Position numbers and translations under genes: made by a program
NCBI RefSeq assembly: GCF_024160105.1
Contig: NZ_JAMFTQ010000002.1
Coordinates: 1-64,000 of the forward strand
Source of the DNA: Corynebacterium stercoris
Lineage (GTDB): Bacteria > Actinomycetota > Actinomycetes > Mycobacteriales > Mycobacteriaceae
Direction: 5' to 3'
DNA length: 64,000 nucleotides
Notes under the pieces: generated by a model
The model's input: the letters and a program-made list of their open reading frames with translations, nothing else
Databases searched by the model: none
Told to the model about the DNA's origin: nothing
In this document: positions 51,234-59,529 of the stretch, in pieces
Layout of the letters: every line of letters starts with the position of its first letter
Numbering within the stretch: position 1 is the stretch's first letter

Positions 51234-51809
51234 GTGTCCGTCTCCCCCGCCCACGTCGCCCGCATCAGCGGCCCTGGCGGCTACTGCAGCGGCACCCTCA
51301 TCGGCCCTGATGCGGTGTTGACCTGCGGCCACTTCTTCACGCCGGCGTCGCCGTACACCGCTACGACCTGCGCCGTAGCTGGGACGCGGCGGCGCATCGC
51401 GCACCTCAAGCGCTTCCCCGGCACCGACATCGCCCTCGCTCGTTTGACCAAGCCCGTCGACGGCGTCGACGAGTATCCCGATTTCGGACCGACGCCGCTT
51501 CCCCTCGTGCGCACGGTCACCCTCGGGTTCGGCGGCGGTGCAACAACCCCGCAAACGCGGGTTGGCCGCCTCGTTACCGGCCTGCCGCTCGCAATCTCGC
51601 GGGGCCTCACCACCGTCGTGCGCCCCGCCGCGCTCATCATCAACACCCCGCGCGCCATCAAGGGCGACTCGGGAGGGCCAGTGCTTTTCGACGGCCGCAT
51701 CTTCGGCGTGCAATCCCTCATCCTCGACCCGTTCGGGCGGAACCTCGGAGTGGCGACGGTCTCTGTGGTCACTCCCGCGATCGTCGAAAAGCTCGGAGCC
51801 CTGCGCTAG
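51234..51809 (+). CDS. Trypsin-like serine protease without a signal peptide
   Basis: A 191-residue chymotrypsin-fold protein. The catalytic triad is complete: His33 in VLTCGHFF, Asp65 in GTDIALARL and Ser146 in KGDSGGPV. Cys18 and Cys31 flank the His as in secreted members and could form a disulfide; Cys46 is unpaired. The sequence begins VSVSPAHVARISGPGGYCSG, which is already the first strand of the protease fold, so there is no export signal and no pro-region. It may act in the cytosol or leave by another route. Tail-to-tail with helY, sharing CTAG. Confidence 0.8.
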   Translation: MSVSPAHVARISGPGGYCSGTLIGPDAVLTCGHFFTPASPYTATTCAVAGTRRRIAHLKRFPGTDIALARLTKPVDGVDEYPDFGPTPLPLVRTVTLGFGGGATTPQTRVGRLVTGLPLAISRGLTTVVRPAALIINTPRAIKGDSGGPVLFDGRIFGVQSLILDPFGRNLGVATVSVVTPAIVEKLGALR

Positions 51810-54589
51810 GAGCCGATGGCGACCACGCCGCGGCGGATCGCGTCGATGGCGCGGTTGGCGTTGTGGCGGATGTCGTCGGAGTAGCCGGTCTTGGCGATCT
51901 GCTCCAGTAAGTCGATGACTTGGCGGCACCAGCGCACGAAGTCGCCGGCGGTGAGTTCGGCGCCCGATTCCGCGGCGGCGGCTAGGGCGTAGCCGAGTGG
52001 CGCGCCCGCTGTCCACTGGTGGATTGACAGGCTGAAGCCGGCATCCGGGATGCGGGTGACGGGCAGCTGGTGCCGCTTCTCGTCGCTGACCAGCTCGCCG
52101 TAGATGCGCTGCGTCTCATTCATCGCGTCCGCCATGCGCTCGGTCGCAGCCTTGGGGGATCCGCCGGTGGCCTTGCGGTTTTCGAAGATCACCATGGAGG
52201 CCACGCCCGCGAGCTCAGCCGGGTCCAGCTCGTCCCAGATACCCCGCTTGAGGCACTGAGCGACCAGCAGGTCGGAAACGTTGTGGATGCGTGCGAGGCG
52301 CTCGCCTTCCTCAGTCACCTGCGGCTCGCCGTCGACGATCTCGACGTAGTCCATCTCGGTGAGCAGGCCGATGATGCGCTCGAAGTGGCGGCCGAGGGTT
52401 TCCGTCGAGGCGTCCACGCGGCCGCTGAGCTTGGCCAGCTTGCGTTCCTCGCGCACGAGCTCCTCGCCGACGCGCGCCAGCATCTCTCTATCCGCCGCCG
52501 GCCAGTGGTGCACCGGGTGGTTGCGGATGGCTTCGCGAAGCGCCAGCACCTGCTTGCTCGGGCGGGTGCGGGCCTGCTCGCGCATCTTCTTCGGCGAGGT
52601 GAAGTTGCCGCGGCGCAGCAGGTCGACCACCTTGCGAGTGTGCTTGCGCGGCTGCTCCTGCATGTGGCGCGGCACCTTGATCCGGCCCACCACCATGGGC
52701 GGGTTGCGGAACATCCCGGCATCGATGCGCCCCGACCAGCCCCGCTCCGTAGTCACCCACGGGCGCGGGTCGTCTTTACGGCCCGCCGGCTGGATCACGG
52801 CGGCGAGCTCCGGCATCTTCTTGCCCGGGATGGCGATCACCTCGCCCACCTGCAGGCGGCCGAGAATTGTGCGGGCCTCGATCTGCCGGTCCTCCACCGA
52901 GTGGCGGCGCGCCTCCTTCTCGGCGTCGGAAAGGTCGCGGCGCAGCTCGAGGTACTCCACAAGGTCCTCCGCGGGGTCGTCCGACGGCGGCGCGAAAGAG
53001 GCGATGTCGCGCTCCAGCTGCGCGCGCAGCTTATCCACCTTTGTCTGGAGGCGTTCGATGTCGCGCACCTCGCCCACCACGGAGCGGTCCGTCTGGAACT
53101 GGGCGAAGGACTGCTCGATGAGGCGGATGGAAGCGTCGTAGCCGTTCATGCCCAGCATGTTGATGGCCATGTTGTAGCCCGGGGTGAACGGGGAGACCAG
53201 CGGATAGGTGCGGGTGGAGGCGAGGCCCGCGACTTCGCGCGGATCCATCGCGGGCGCCCACTGCACCACCGCGTTGCCGATGTGGTCGATGCCGCGGCGG
53301 CCCGCACGGCCGGTGAGCTGGGTGTACTGCCCCGGGGTGAGGTCGACGTGCGCCTCGCCGTTGAACTTGATCAGCTTCTCCAGCACCACGGTGCGGGCCG
53401 GCATGTTGATACCCAGCGCGAGCGTCTCGGTGGCGAAGACCACCTTGACCAGACCGCGCACGAAGAGCTGCTCCACGATGTGCTTGAACGCAGGCAACAT
53501 ACCGGCGTGGTGGGCCGCGAAACCTCGGGACCACGCAGTGCGCAGTTGGCGGTAGTTGAGCACCTGGAGGTCTTCCTCCGGGATGTCCTCGACTCCGGCG
53601 TCGATGATCGCCGTGATCTCCTCCTGCTCCTCCGGAGTGGTCAGCTCCTTGCGGGAGCGCAGGCATTGGAACAGCGCACCGTCGCACCCGGCGCGGGAGA
53701 AGATGAAGATGATGGCCGGCAGCATGTCGCGGGACTGCAGTGCGGAGACCACCTCGGGGCGGCCCACGGGGCGGATCTTGTCCTGGCCGCGTTCACGTCC
53801 GCTGCGGCGGCCGGCGGAGCGGGCGCGGAACCCGCGGCCCTCCTCGAAGTCGCGGCGGCCCTCGTCGGCGCTGCCCGCCTCAATGCGGGCGATGGCGTGC
53901 TCCAGCTCGCGGTTCACGCGGCCGTCGGTATCCGGCTCGAAGAGCGGGAAGATCTTGCGCCCCACCATCATGTACTGGCTGAGCGGCACCGGCCGGTGGT
54001 CAGACACCACGACGGCGGTGTCGCCGCGCACCGTGCCCAGCCACTCGCCGAACTCCTCCGAGTTCGACACCGTCGCCGACAGTCCGATCAGGTTCACCGA
54101 ATCATCCAGGTTGAGGATGATCTCCTCCCACACCGCACCGCGGTCCAGGTCGGCGAGGTAGTGGATCTCATCCATCACCACGTGGCTCAAGCGGTCGAGC
54201 TGAGGTGACTCCGCGTAGATCATGTTTCGCAAGACCTCGGTCGTCATCACCACGACCTCGGCGCTGCCGTTGATGCTGACGTCGCCAGTCAAAAGCCCCA
54301 CGGCATCCTCGCCGTGCTCCCTCACCAAGTCGTGGTACTTCTGATTGCTCAGCGCCTTGATCGGCGTGGTGTAAAAACACTTCGTACCCCGCGAGAGCGC
54401 GAGCGACACCGCGAACTCCCCCACCACGGTCTTGCCGGAGCCCGTCGGGGCGCAAACTAGCACCCCGCGGTCCGCTTCGACGGCGCGGCAGGCCTCCACT
54501 TGGAAGGCATCGAGGGCAAAGCTTTTCGACGCCGCGTACTCAGCCAAAAAGGATTCGGGGTCAATCGTGGCGGCGCCTGGAGCAGTCAT
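51806..54589 (-). CDS. helY: HelY/Ski2-like DEAD/DEAH RNA helicase
   Basis: A 927-residue helicase of the Mtr4/Ski2 type. Walker A CAPTGSGKTVVGEF near residue 49, DEIH box (VVMDEIHYLADLDRG), ATETLALGINMPARTVV and LTGRAGRRGID are present. Between the two RecA domains a basic RRSGRERGQDK insert occurs. The C-terminal DSHCT domain ends the protein. Expected role is RNA processing or decay. The start ATG 54589 has TACCCT seven bases upstream. Confidence 0.9.
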   Translation of the reverse strand: MTAPGAATIDPESFLAEYAASKSFALDAFQVEACRAVEADRGVLVCAPTGSGKTVVGEFAVSLALSRGTKCFYTTPIKALSNQKYHDLVREHGEDAVGLLTGDVSINGSAEVVVMTTEVLRNMIYAESPQLDRLSHVVMDEIHYLADLDRGAVWEEIILNLDDSVNLIGLSATVSNSEEFGEWLGTVRGDTAVVVSDHRPVPLSQYMMVGRKIFPLFEPDTDGRVNRELEHAIARIEAGSADEGRRDFEEGRGFRARSAGRRSGRERGQDKIRPVGRPEVVSALQSRDMLPAIIFIFSRAGCDGALFQCLRSRKELTTPEEQEEITAIIDAGVEDIPEEDLQVLNYRQLRTAWSRGFAAHHAGMLPAFKHIVEQLFVRGLVKVVFATETLALGINMPARTVVLEKLIKFNGEAHVDLTPGQYTQLTGRAGRRGIDHIGNAVVQWAPAMDPREVAGLASTRTYPLVSPFTPGYNMAINMLGMNGYDASIRLIEQSFAQFQTDRSVVGEVRDIERLQTKVDKLRAQLERDIASFAPPSDDPAEDLVEYLELRRDLSDAEKEARRHSVEDRQIEARTILGRLQVGEVIAIPGKKMPELAAVIQPAGRKDDPRPWVTTERGWSGRIDAGMFRNPPMVVGRIKVPRHMQEQPRKHTRKVVDLLRRGNFTSPKKMREQARTRPSKQVLALREAIRNHPVHHWPAADREMLARVGEELVREERKLAKLSGRVDASTETLGRHFERIIGLLTEMDYVEIVDGEPQVTEEGERLARIHNVSDLLVAQCLKRGIWDELDPAELAGVASMVIFENRKATGGSPKAATERMADAMNETQRIYGELVSDEKRHQLPVTRIPDAGFSLSIHQWTAGAPLGYALAAAAESGAELTAGDFVRWCRQVIDLLEQIAKTGYSDDIRHNANRAIDAIRRGVVAIGS

Positions 54590-54596
54590 GTGCCCC

Positions 54597-54602
54597 AGGG
54601 TA
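54597..54602 (-). promoter_or_regulatory. -10 TACCCT for helY (leaderless)
   Basis: Ends seven bases before ATG 54589, inside the 14-base gap after tatC. Confidence 0.45.
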
Positions 54603-54603
54603 C

Positions 54604-55719
54604 CTAGAGAACGTCGTCGAACATGCCCGCGCCGTAGGCCGGCGGGGTATCCGTGCGCGGGGCAGGTTGATTGCCGGCCGGCGGGCTCACTGGCCGCGCA
54701 GGTGCGATGGGTTCCGGACGAGCGATCGCGGAAGCGCGCGGGGTGCCGCCGGTGCTACCGGCGGCGCCGACCGGCCCAGACGCGTGAATCGGCGACGCTG
54801 CGCCGACGGGCTGGGCGCGGCCGACGGGGCTGGATGCCTCCTCGTCGCCCACATCCATCCACTCCGGGCGCTCGCGGTGCTTGCGCTTATCGTTGAAGCG
54901 GCAGAACTGGAACGCCAGCTCCACGAGCAGGCACATTGACGTACCGAGCACGACCATGGAGAGCGGGTCCTGGCCCGGCGTCATGAACGCGGCGAAGATG
55001 AACAGCCCGACGATGATGCCGCGGCGCTTGTCCTTGACGTGCTCGTAGCGCAGGAGGCCGGCGATGTTGAGCATGATCACGATGAGGGGCAGCTCGAAGC
55101 TCACACCGAAGATCAGCACGAGGCCGATGAGGAAGCTGTAGTAGCTGTGGCCTGTCAAGCCGCCCACCTGCACCTCGCCGCCGATGGTCAACAGCACGTA
55201 CAGGCCCTTGTCCAGTACGAAGTACGCGAGCAGCGCACCGGCGACGAAAAGAAGTACCGCCAGGGTGACGAAGGTGAATGTGTAGCGTTTCTCATTCTTG
55301 TGCAGGCCCGGGGTGATGAACGCCCAGATCTGGTACAGCCACACCGGCGACGCCAACACCAGACCGGCGAGCGCGCCGATCTTGAAGCGCAGCATGAACA
55401 TCTCGAACGGACCGGTTGCCAGCAGGCGGCAGGTGCCGTCGTTGGTGAAATCCGCCCGGAACTCTGCCGGGATGTTGCAGTAGGGGCGACGGATGATCTC
55501 GCCCAGCGGCATGATGCCCGGCGGGGTGTTCTGGTACCAAATGAACCCGATGATTGCGCCGATGACAATGGCGACCAGCGAGATGATGACGCGTCGGCGC
55601 AACTCCTGGAGATGCTCGACAAGCGTCATCTCCCCTTGCGGGTTGTGCTTGCGGCGCTGCTTTGCCGGCTTGCGCGGCCGAGGTGGCTGGTGCGACGCAG
55701 GCTGGGGTGTCCTAGCCAC
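54604..55719 (-). CDS. tatC: Sec-independent translocase TatC
   Basis: A 371-residue twin-arginine translocase core subunit with six membrane helices. Signature segments MTLVEHLQELRRRVIISL, FITPGLHKNEKRYTFTFV and GVSFELPLIVIMLNIAGLL are present. A 30-residue basic N-terminal extension resembles that of mycobacterial TatC. The C-terminal 95 residues are a Pro/Ala/Gly-rich cytosolic tail with PVGRAQPVGAASP and GPVGAAGSTGG. GTG 55719 was chosen; ATG 55629 would give the minimal protein. Confidence 0.92.
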   Translation of the reverse strand: MARTPQPASHQPPRPRKPAKQRRKHNPQGEMTLVEHLQELRRRVIISLVAIVIGAIIGFIWYQNTPPGIMPLGEIIRRPYCNIPAEFRADFTNDGTCRLLATGPFEMFMLRFKIGALAGLVLASPVWLYQIWAFITPGLHKNEKRYTFTFVTLAVLLFVAGALLAYFVLDKGLYVLLTIGGEVQVGGLTGHSYYSFLIGLVLIFGVSFELPLIVIMLNIAGLLRYEHVKDKRRGIIVGLFIFAAFMTPGQDPLSMVVLGTSMCLLVELAFQFCRFNDKRKHRERPEWMDVGDEEASSPVGRAQPVGAASPIHASGPVGAAGSTGGTPRASAIARPEPIAPARPVSPPAGNQPAPRTDTPPAYGAGMFDDVL

Positions 55720-55722
55720 TGC

Positions 55723-56046
55723 TTATCGGCGCGGCTGGTTCTCGGGGCGATCCCAGAAATCGTCCGGCCGGGCAGCGCTGCGGGTCTCCTGGTTCAGCGG
55801 GTAGGCCGGGTTCGCCGCGTCGTTCGGCTGCTGGTACTGCTGGGAGGGCTGTGCCGGCAGCTGCTGCTGGACAGGCTGGTTAGCCTGGTCCTCCATGTCC
55901 TCGCGGCGCATCTCCTTGACCTCGGACTTGAAGATGCGCGCGGAGCGGCCCATGGAACGGGCGAGGTCCGGCAGCTTGTTCGCGCCGAACAGCAGCAGCA
56001 CGATGGCCAGGATGATCAGAATTTCAGAGGGGCCGAGGCTCGGCAT
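55723..56046 (-). CDS. tatA: Sec-independent translocase TatA
   Basis: A 107-residue protein: PSLGPSEILIILAIVLLLFGANKLPDL-type membrane helix and FG hinge (residues about 3-29), amphipathic helix (SMGRSARIFKSEVKEM) and a Gln/Pro-rich tail. GGAAAGGA precedes ATG 56046. It sits between pafC and tatC, the usual corynebacterial and mycobacterial order. Confidence 0.93.
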   Translation of the reverse strand: MPSLGPSEILIILAIVLLLFGANKLPDLARSMGRSARIFKSEVKEMRREDMEDQANQPVQQQLPAQPSQQYQQPNDAANPAYPLNQETRSAARPDDFWDRPENQPRR

Positions 56047-56095
56047 GACTGTCCTTTCCAACGGAATGCAGGCCGGTGAGGTCCGCTTCCCGGGA

Positions 56096-57049
56096 TCATA
56101 GCAACGTGTCGATCGCGAGCGAAGCGCGACGCTGCACTTCGTCGGCCAGCTCCTTCGGCTCCACCAGCACCACCCGGTCCGCCTGCCCGAGGCAGAAGCG
56201 CACCAGCCAATCGCCGCTGCCGTAGCGCAAGGTCGCACGCACCCACTCCACCTGGGGGTCGGAGAGGCTTTCCACGTCGTCCGCGTCGAGCTCCAGGTCC
56301 CAGTAATCCGCGAGCCACGCGGCATCGCGCCGGATCTTCAACGCCGCTACTTCCGCCGCGCTGAAGTGGAAGGGGTCTGCGGGATCGAACGCACTGCTTG
56401 CCGACGCCTGCGGTGTTATGCGATCGTCGAGAAGCTCAGCCCCCCGGATGCGGTCGAAGCGGAAGTGCTTCACTTCGCCGTTGTCGAGCGCGCGGAGGTA
56501 GGTCTGGCCGTTTGAGTGGAACGTGTCGATGGGTGAGACAGTGCGGGTCGACGTGGTGTCGGAGGTGACGGAGTAGTACGTCAACTCGAGTTGGCGGCCT
56601 TCCCCCAGCGCCTGGGCGATGATGGCGGGTGTGCCGTCCGACACCTCGTAGCGCGGATCGCCGACGGTGCCCCCGAGCGTGACCGCACGAATCTTGTCCG
56701 CGGCGGACGCCGCCGCGTTCGAGTCCACAAGGCCCGGCATGGTCTCCAGCGATTCGAGCAGAAGGAGCAGTGCGTTCGCCTCCGTAGGAGTCAAGCGCAA
56801 CGGCTTGTCCAGGCCCTGCGAATCGATGATGGTGACCTTGGTCCAGTCGTGCTCGAGGTCGATCATCTCGCCTGCGTGCTTGCCCACCCCGGAAAGATGC
56901 AGCACGTCGAGGTCTTCGCGCACCTGCACCGGATCTGACCCGAGATCCCGCGCCATCTCCATCACCGTGGAGTTGGGGTGCTTGCCCACATACGCGAGCA
57001 GGTTCAGGATGCGGACGACGCGCTGCCGGCGCTCGGCCTTCTCGCTCAC
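56096..57049 (-). CDS. pafC: WYL-domain regulator PafC
   Basis: A 317-residue protein: N-terminal winged helix (RRQRVVRILNLLAYVGKHPNSTVMEMARDLG) then a WYL domain (about 140-215) and a C-terminal WCX region. With PafB it forms the heterodimeric activator of the mitomycin-type, RecA-independent DNA damage response in mycobacteria. GTG 57049 overlaps the pafB stop (GTGA). Confidence 0.9.
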   Translation of the reverse strand: MSEKAERRQRVVRILNLLAYVGKHPNSTVMEMARDLGSDPVQVREDLDVLHLSGVGKHAGEMIDLEHDWTKVTIIDSQGLDKPLRLTPTEANALLLLLESLETMPGLVDSNAAASAADKIRAVTLGGTVGDPRYEVSDGTPAIIAQALGEGRQLELTYYSVTSDTTSTRTVSPIDTFHSNGQTYLRALDNGEVKHFRFDRIRGAELLDDRITPQASASSAFDPADPFHFSAAEVAALKIRRDAAWLADYWDLELDADDVESLSDPQVEWVRATLRYGSGDWLVRFCLGQADRVVLVEPKELADEVQRRASLAIDTLL

Positions 57050-57957
57050 TGCGCGGCTCCTTTCAGCAGTTCCACCACGTCACGGCGCACATCTGCCGGC
57101 TCGATGGCGGTGACGTTGCCGGCCAAGCTGGCCACGGTACGCACCAGCCAATCCCGCTCCACGCCGCGCAGCTGGATCACGTCGCCCTCGCGCACGCCGC
57201 GGCTTGCGAGCTCATCACCCGCACCGCCTCTCACAGTCACGGCCGCATCCGCCACGGGGCCTTGCAAGAGCGTCTCGACGAGCGTTTGCAGATCCCCCTC
57301 CGCCGCATGGAACCCGTCCGCCTCCACAGGCTTCACGTGAGAGATCTTGCGCACCCGGAATACGCGCTCCGCGTCTTTGTCCACGTCCCATCCCACGAGG
57401 TAGGCGCGGTTGTTCAGCGGCACGATGCCCCACGGGTCCACCCGGCGGCGCTGCGCTGCGGCACCCTGGGACGGGGTGAAGTCGAACTCCAGGCGGGTGG
57501 GTTTACGCACGCCGTAGAGCAGCCACCGCAGCGTTTCGGGGTTGAGGCGCGTGATGTCGTTGGACACGGACGAGATCGCCGGACTGTCGAAGGTGCGTGT
57601 CGCGCCCGACGCCGCGAGCTTGGTCCAGCCGGAGCGGGCGAAGGCGCCGAGGTTCGCCCCCTGCGCGAGGTCCGCCGCAAGCCCGACCGCACTAGCCTCC
57701 GCCTCCGTGAGCTCAACCGGCGGCAGCTCGTAGCGCTCCTTGTTCAGGAATAACTCGCCGTTCTCGATGCGCACTGGGACCCACATCGCCCGCAGGTCGC
57801 GGACGTCGCGCCGGATGAGGCTGTCCAGCGCCTCGGGCTTGCGCCCCTCGTAGCCGTCCACGTTTGCGCCCACCCACGCGATGCTGCGGGGTGTATCGGA
57901 CCCGAGCAGTGCGAAGGTGAGGTTCACCAACCGGCGGACGGCATCCGAGTTAGTCAC
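57046..57957 (-). CDS. pafB: WYL-domain regulator PafB
   Basis: A 303-residue partner of PafC: winged helix (SDAVRRLVNLTFALLGS; VDGYEGRKPEALDSLIRRDVRDL) followed by the WYL domain (TRLEFDFTP, VDPWGIVPLNNRAYLVGWD) and WCX extension. The start GTG 57957 overlaps the pafA end by eight bases, so the genes are coupled with the Pup ligase. Confidence 0.9.
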   Translation of the reverse strand: MTNSDAVRRLVNLTFALLGSDTPRSIAWVGANVDGYEGRKPEALDSLIRRDVRDLRAMWVPVRIENGELFLNKERYELPPVELTEAEASAVGLAADLAQGANLGAFARSGWTKLAASGATRTFDSPAISSVSNDITRLNPETLRWLLYGVRKPTRLEFDFTPSQGAAAQRRRVDPWGIVPLNNRAYLVGWDVDKDAERVFRVRKISHVKPVEADGFHAAEGDLQTLVETLLQGPVADAAVTVRGGAGDELASRGVREGDVIQLRGVERDWLVRTVASLAGNVTAIEPADVRRDVVELLKGAAQ

Positions 57958-59338
57958 GGCCGGCGTGCTCCTGCACGTACGCGATGAGATCATCCACGCG
58001 GGCGTCCGCGGTGACGAAGGGATCGAGCAGCTCCACGGTTTGCGGCTCTGGGCGGTTGACCTTGAGGTGCACCCAGTCCACGTTGTAGTCGGCGCCCGCC
58101 TCCTGCACGGTGTCGAGGAAGCGGCCGCGCAGGGCGGCGCGGGTGGTCTGCGGCGGGGTTGCGGCCGCTGCCTCGATGTCGGCGTCCGTGATCCACCGCT
58201 TGGCCAAGCCCTTGCGTTCCAGCAGGTAGAACAGGCCGCGGTTGCGGTTGATGTCGTGGTAGGTCAGGTCGATCTGCTTGAGCTTCGGGTGGCCCCACTC
58301 CACGCCCAGGCGGTCCTTGAACTGGGTGAGCAGCTTGCGCTTGATCACCCAGTCAATCTCCTGGTCCACGCCCGAAAAGTCCTGGCTGGCAATCGCGTCC
58401 AGCGTGCGCTGCCACAGGTCCACGATGCGCGCCATCTCCTCGCTCGGCGTGCCCTCATCGGGGCGCACCTCGAGCCACTGTTTCGCGGCGTCGAGCGTGG
58501 CCTGCTGGATCTCCAGCGCCGTGGTCGTGCCGCCGTCTTTGAGCACCATCTCGGTCTGGCCGGTCGGGTCGGACGCGATCGGGCGGATGTGGATGATGGG
58601 GTTATCCAACTCGACGTCGGGAAGCGGGAAGCCCGCCTCCAGCATCTCGATGACAAGCAGTGTCGAGCCGATCTTGAGGGCGAAGGTCGGCTCCGACATG
58701 TTCGAGTCGCCCACGATGACGTGCATGCGGCGGAAGCGGTGCGAGTCGCCGTGGGGCTCGTCGCGTGTGTTGATAATCGGCCTGGTGCGCGTTGTCGCCG
58801 AGGACACGCCCTCCCACACCTGGTCGGCGCGCTGGGAGATGACGAACTCCCCCTTCTTGATCATGCCCGCGCCGCAGATGAGCTGGCGGGTGACCAAGAA
58901 CGGCAGGAGCTGCTTGCCGAAAGACTTGAGCACCAGCTCGCGGCTGATCAGGTAGTTCTCGTGGGTGCCGTAAGAATTGCCCATCGAATCGACGTTGTTC
59001 TTGAACAGGAACACGTCCGCGTCAATCCGGTCGGCGGAAAGCGCCGCCACCGCCTGCTCGGCGAGCTGGTTGTAGAGGTACTCGCCAGATTTGTCGTAGG
59101 CGAGCAGCTGCGACACCGAGTCGCACTCCGCAGTGGCGAACTCCGGGTGGGAGCCCACGTCAAGGTACAGCCGGGACGCGTTCTTGGTGAAGATGTTGGA
59201 GCTGCGGTGCTGCTGCACGACGGGGCGGAACAGGTAGCGGGCCACCTCCTCCGGCGTGAGCACGGTTCTTCCGTCGCGGTAGGCGGTAACGCCGAACTCC
59301 GTCTCCACGCCCATAATGCGCCGCGGGTACGCCTCCAT
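57950..59338 (-). CDS. pafA: Pup-protein ligase PafA
   Basis: Joins the C-terminal Glu of deamidated Pup to Lys side chains of target proteins, using ATP. The 462-residue glutamine-synthetase-like enzyme starts RRIMGVETEFGVT (Glu for Mg-ATP) and has the catalytic-base Asp60 in LYLDVGSHPEFATAEC. INTRDEPH and the C-terminal domain are intact. It begins five bases after pup. In corynebacteria, without a proteasome, pupylation serves other ends such as ferritin iron release with ARC. Confidence 0.95.
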   Translation of the reverse strand: MEAYPRRIMGVETEFGVTAYRDGRTVLTPEEVARYLFRPVVQQHRSSNIFTKNASRLYLDVGSHPEFATAECDSVSQLLAYDKSGEYLYNQLAEQAVAALSADRIDADVFLFKNNVDSMGNSYGTHENYLISRELVLKSFGKQLLPFLVTRQLICGAGMIKKGEFVISQRADQVWEGVSSATTRTRPIINTRDEPHGDSHRFRRMHVIVGDSNMSEPTFALKIGSTLLVIEMLEAGFPLPDVELDNPIIHIRPIASDPTGQTEMVLKDGGTTTALEIQQATLDAAKQWLEVRPDEGTPSEEMARIVDLWQRTLDAIASQDFSGVDQEIDWVIKRKLLTQFKDRLGVEWGHPKLKQIDLTYHDINRNRGLFYLLERKGLAKRWITDADIEAAAATPPQTTRAALRGRFLDTVQEAGADYNVDWVHLKVNRPEPQTVELLDPFVTADARVDDLIAYVQEHAGRD

Positions 59339-59343
59339 GTGTG

Positions 59344-59529
59344 CTACTGCCCGCCCTTCTGCACGAAGGAGCGGACGAACTCTTCCGCGTTGGTGTCCAA
59401 AAGCGCGTCGATCTCATCGAGCAGATCGTCCGTTCCCGTGGTGTTGATCTGCGCCTGGCCGGCCTCGAACACCTCGTCCTGCTCGTCGGAGCCGCCGCCT
59501 GCGCCGTGAATCTGCTGCTGGTTAGACAT
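59344..59529 (-). CDS. pup: Prokaryotic ubiquitin-like protein Pup
   Basis: A 61-residue disordered protein ending in GGQ, so the C-terminal Gln must be deamidated by Dop before ligation. The helix-forming DDLLDEIDALLDTNAEEFVRSFVQ segment binds the Mpa/ARC coiled coil, PafA and Dop. Its ATG lies inside the last codons of dop (8-base overlap). Confidence 0.96.
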   Translation of the reverse strand: MSNQQQIHGAGGGSDEQDEVFEAGQAQINTTGTDDLLDEIDALLDTNAEEFVRSFVQKGGQ

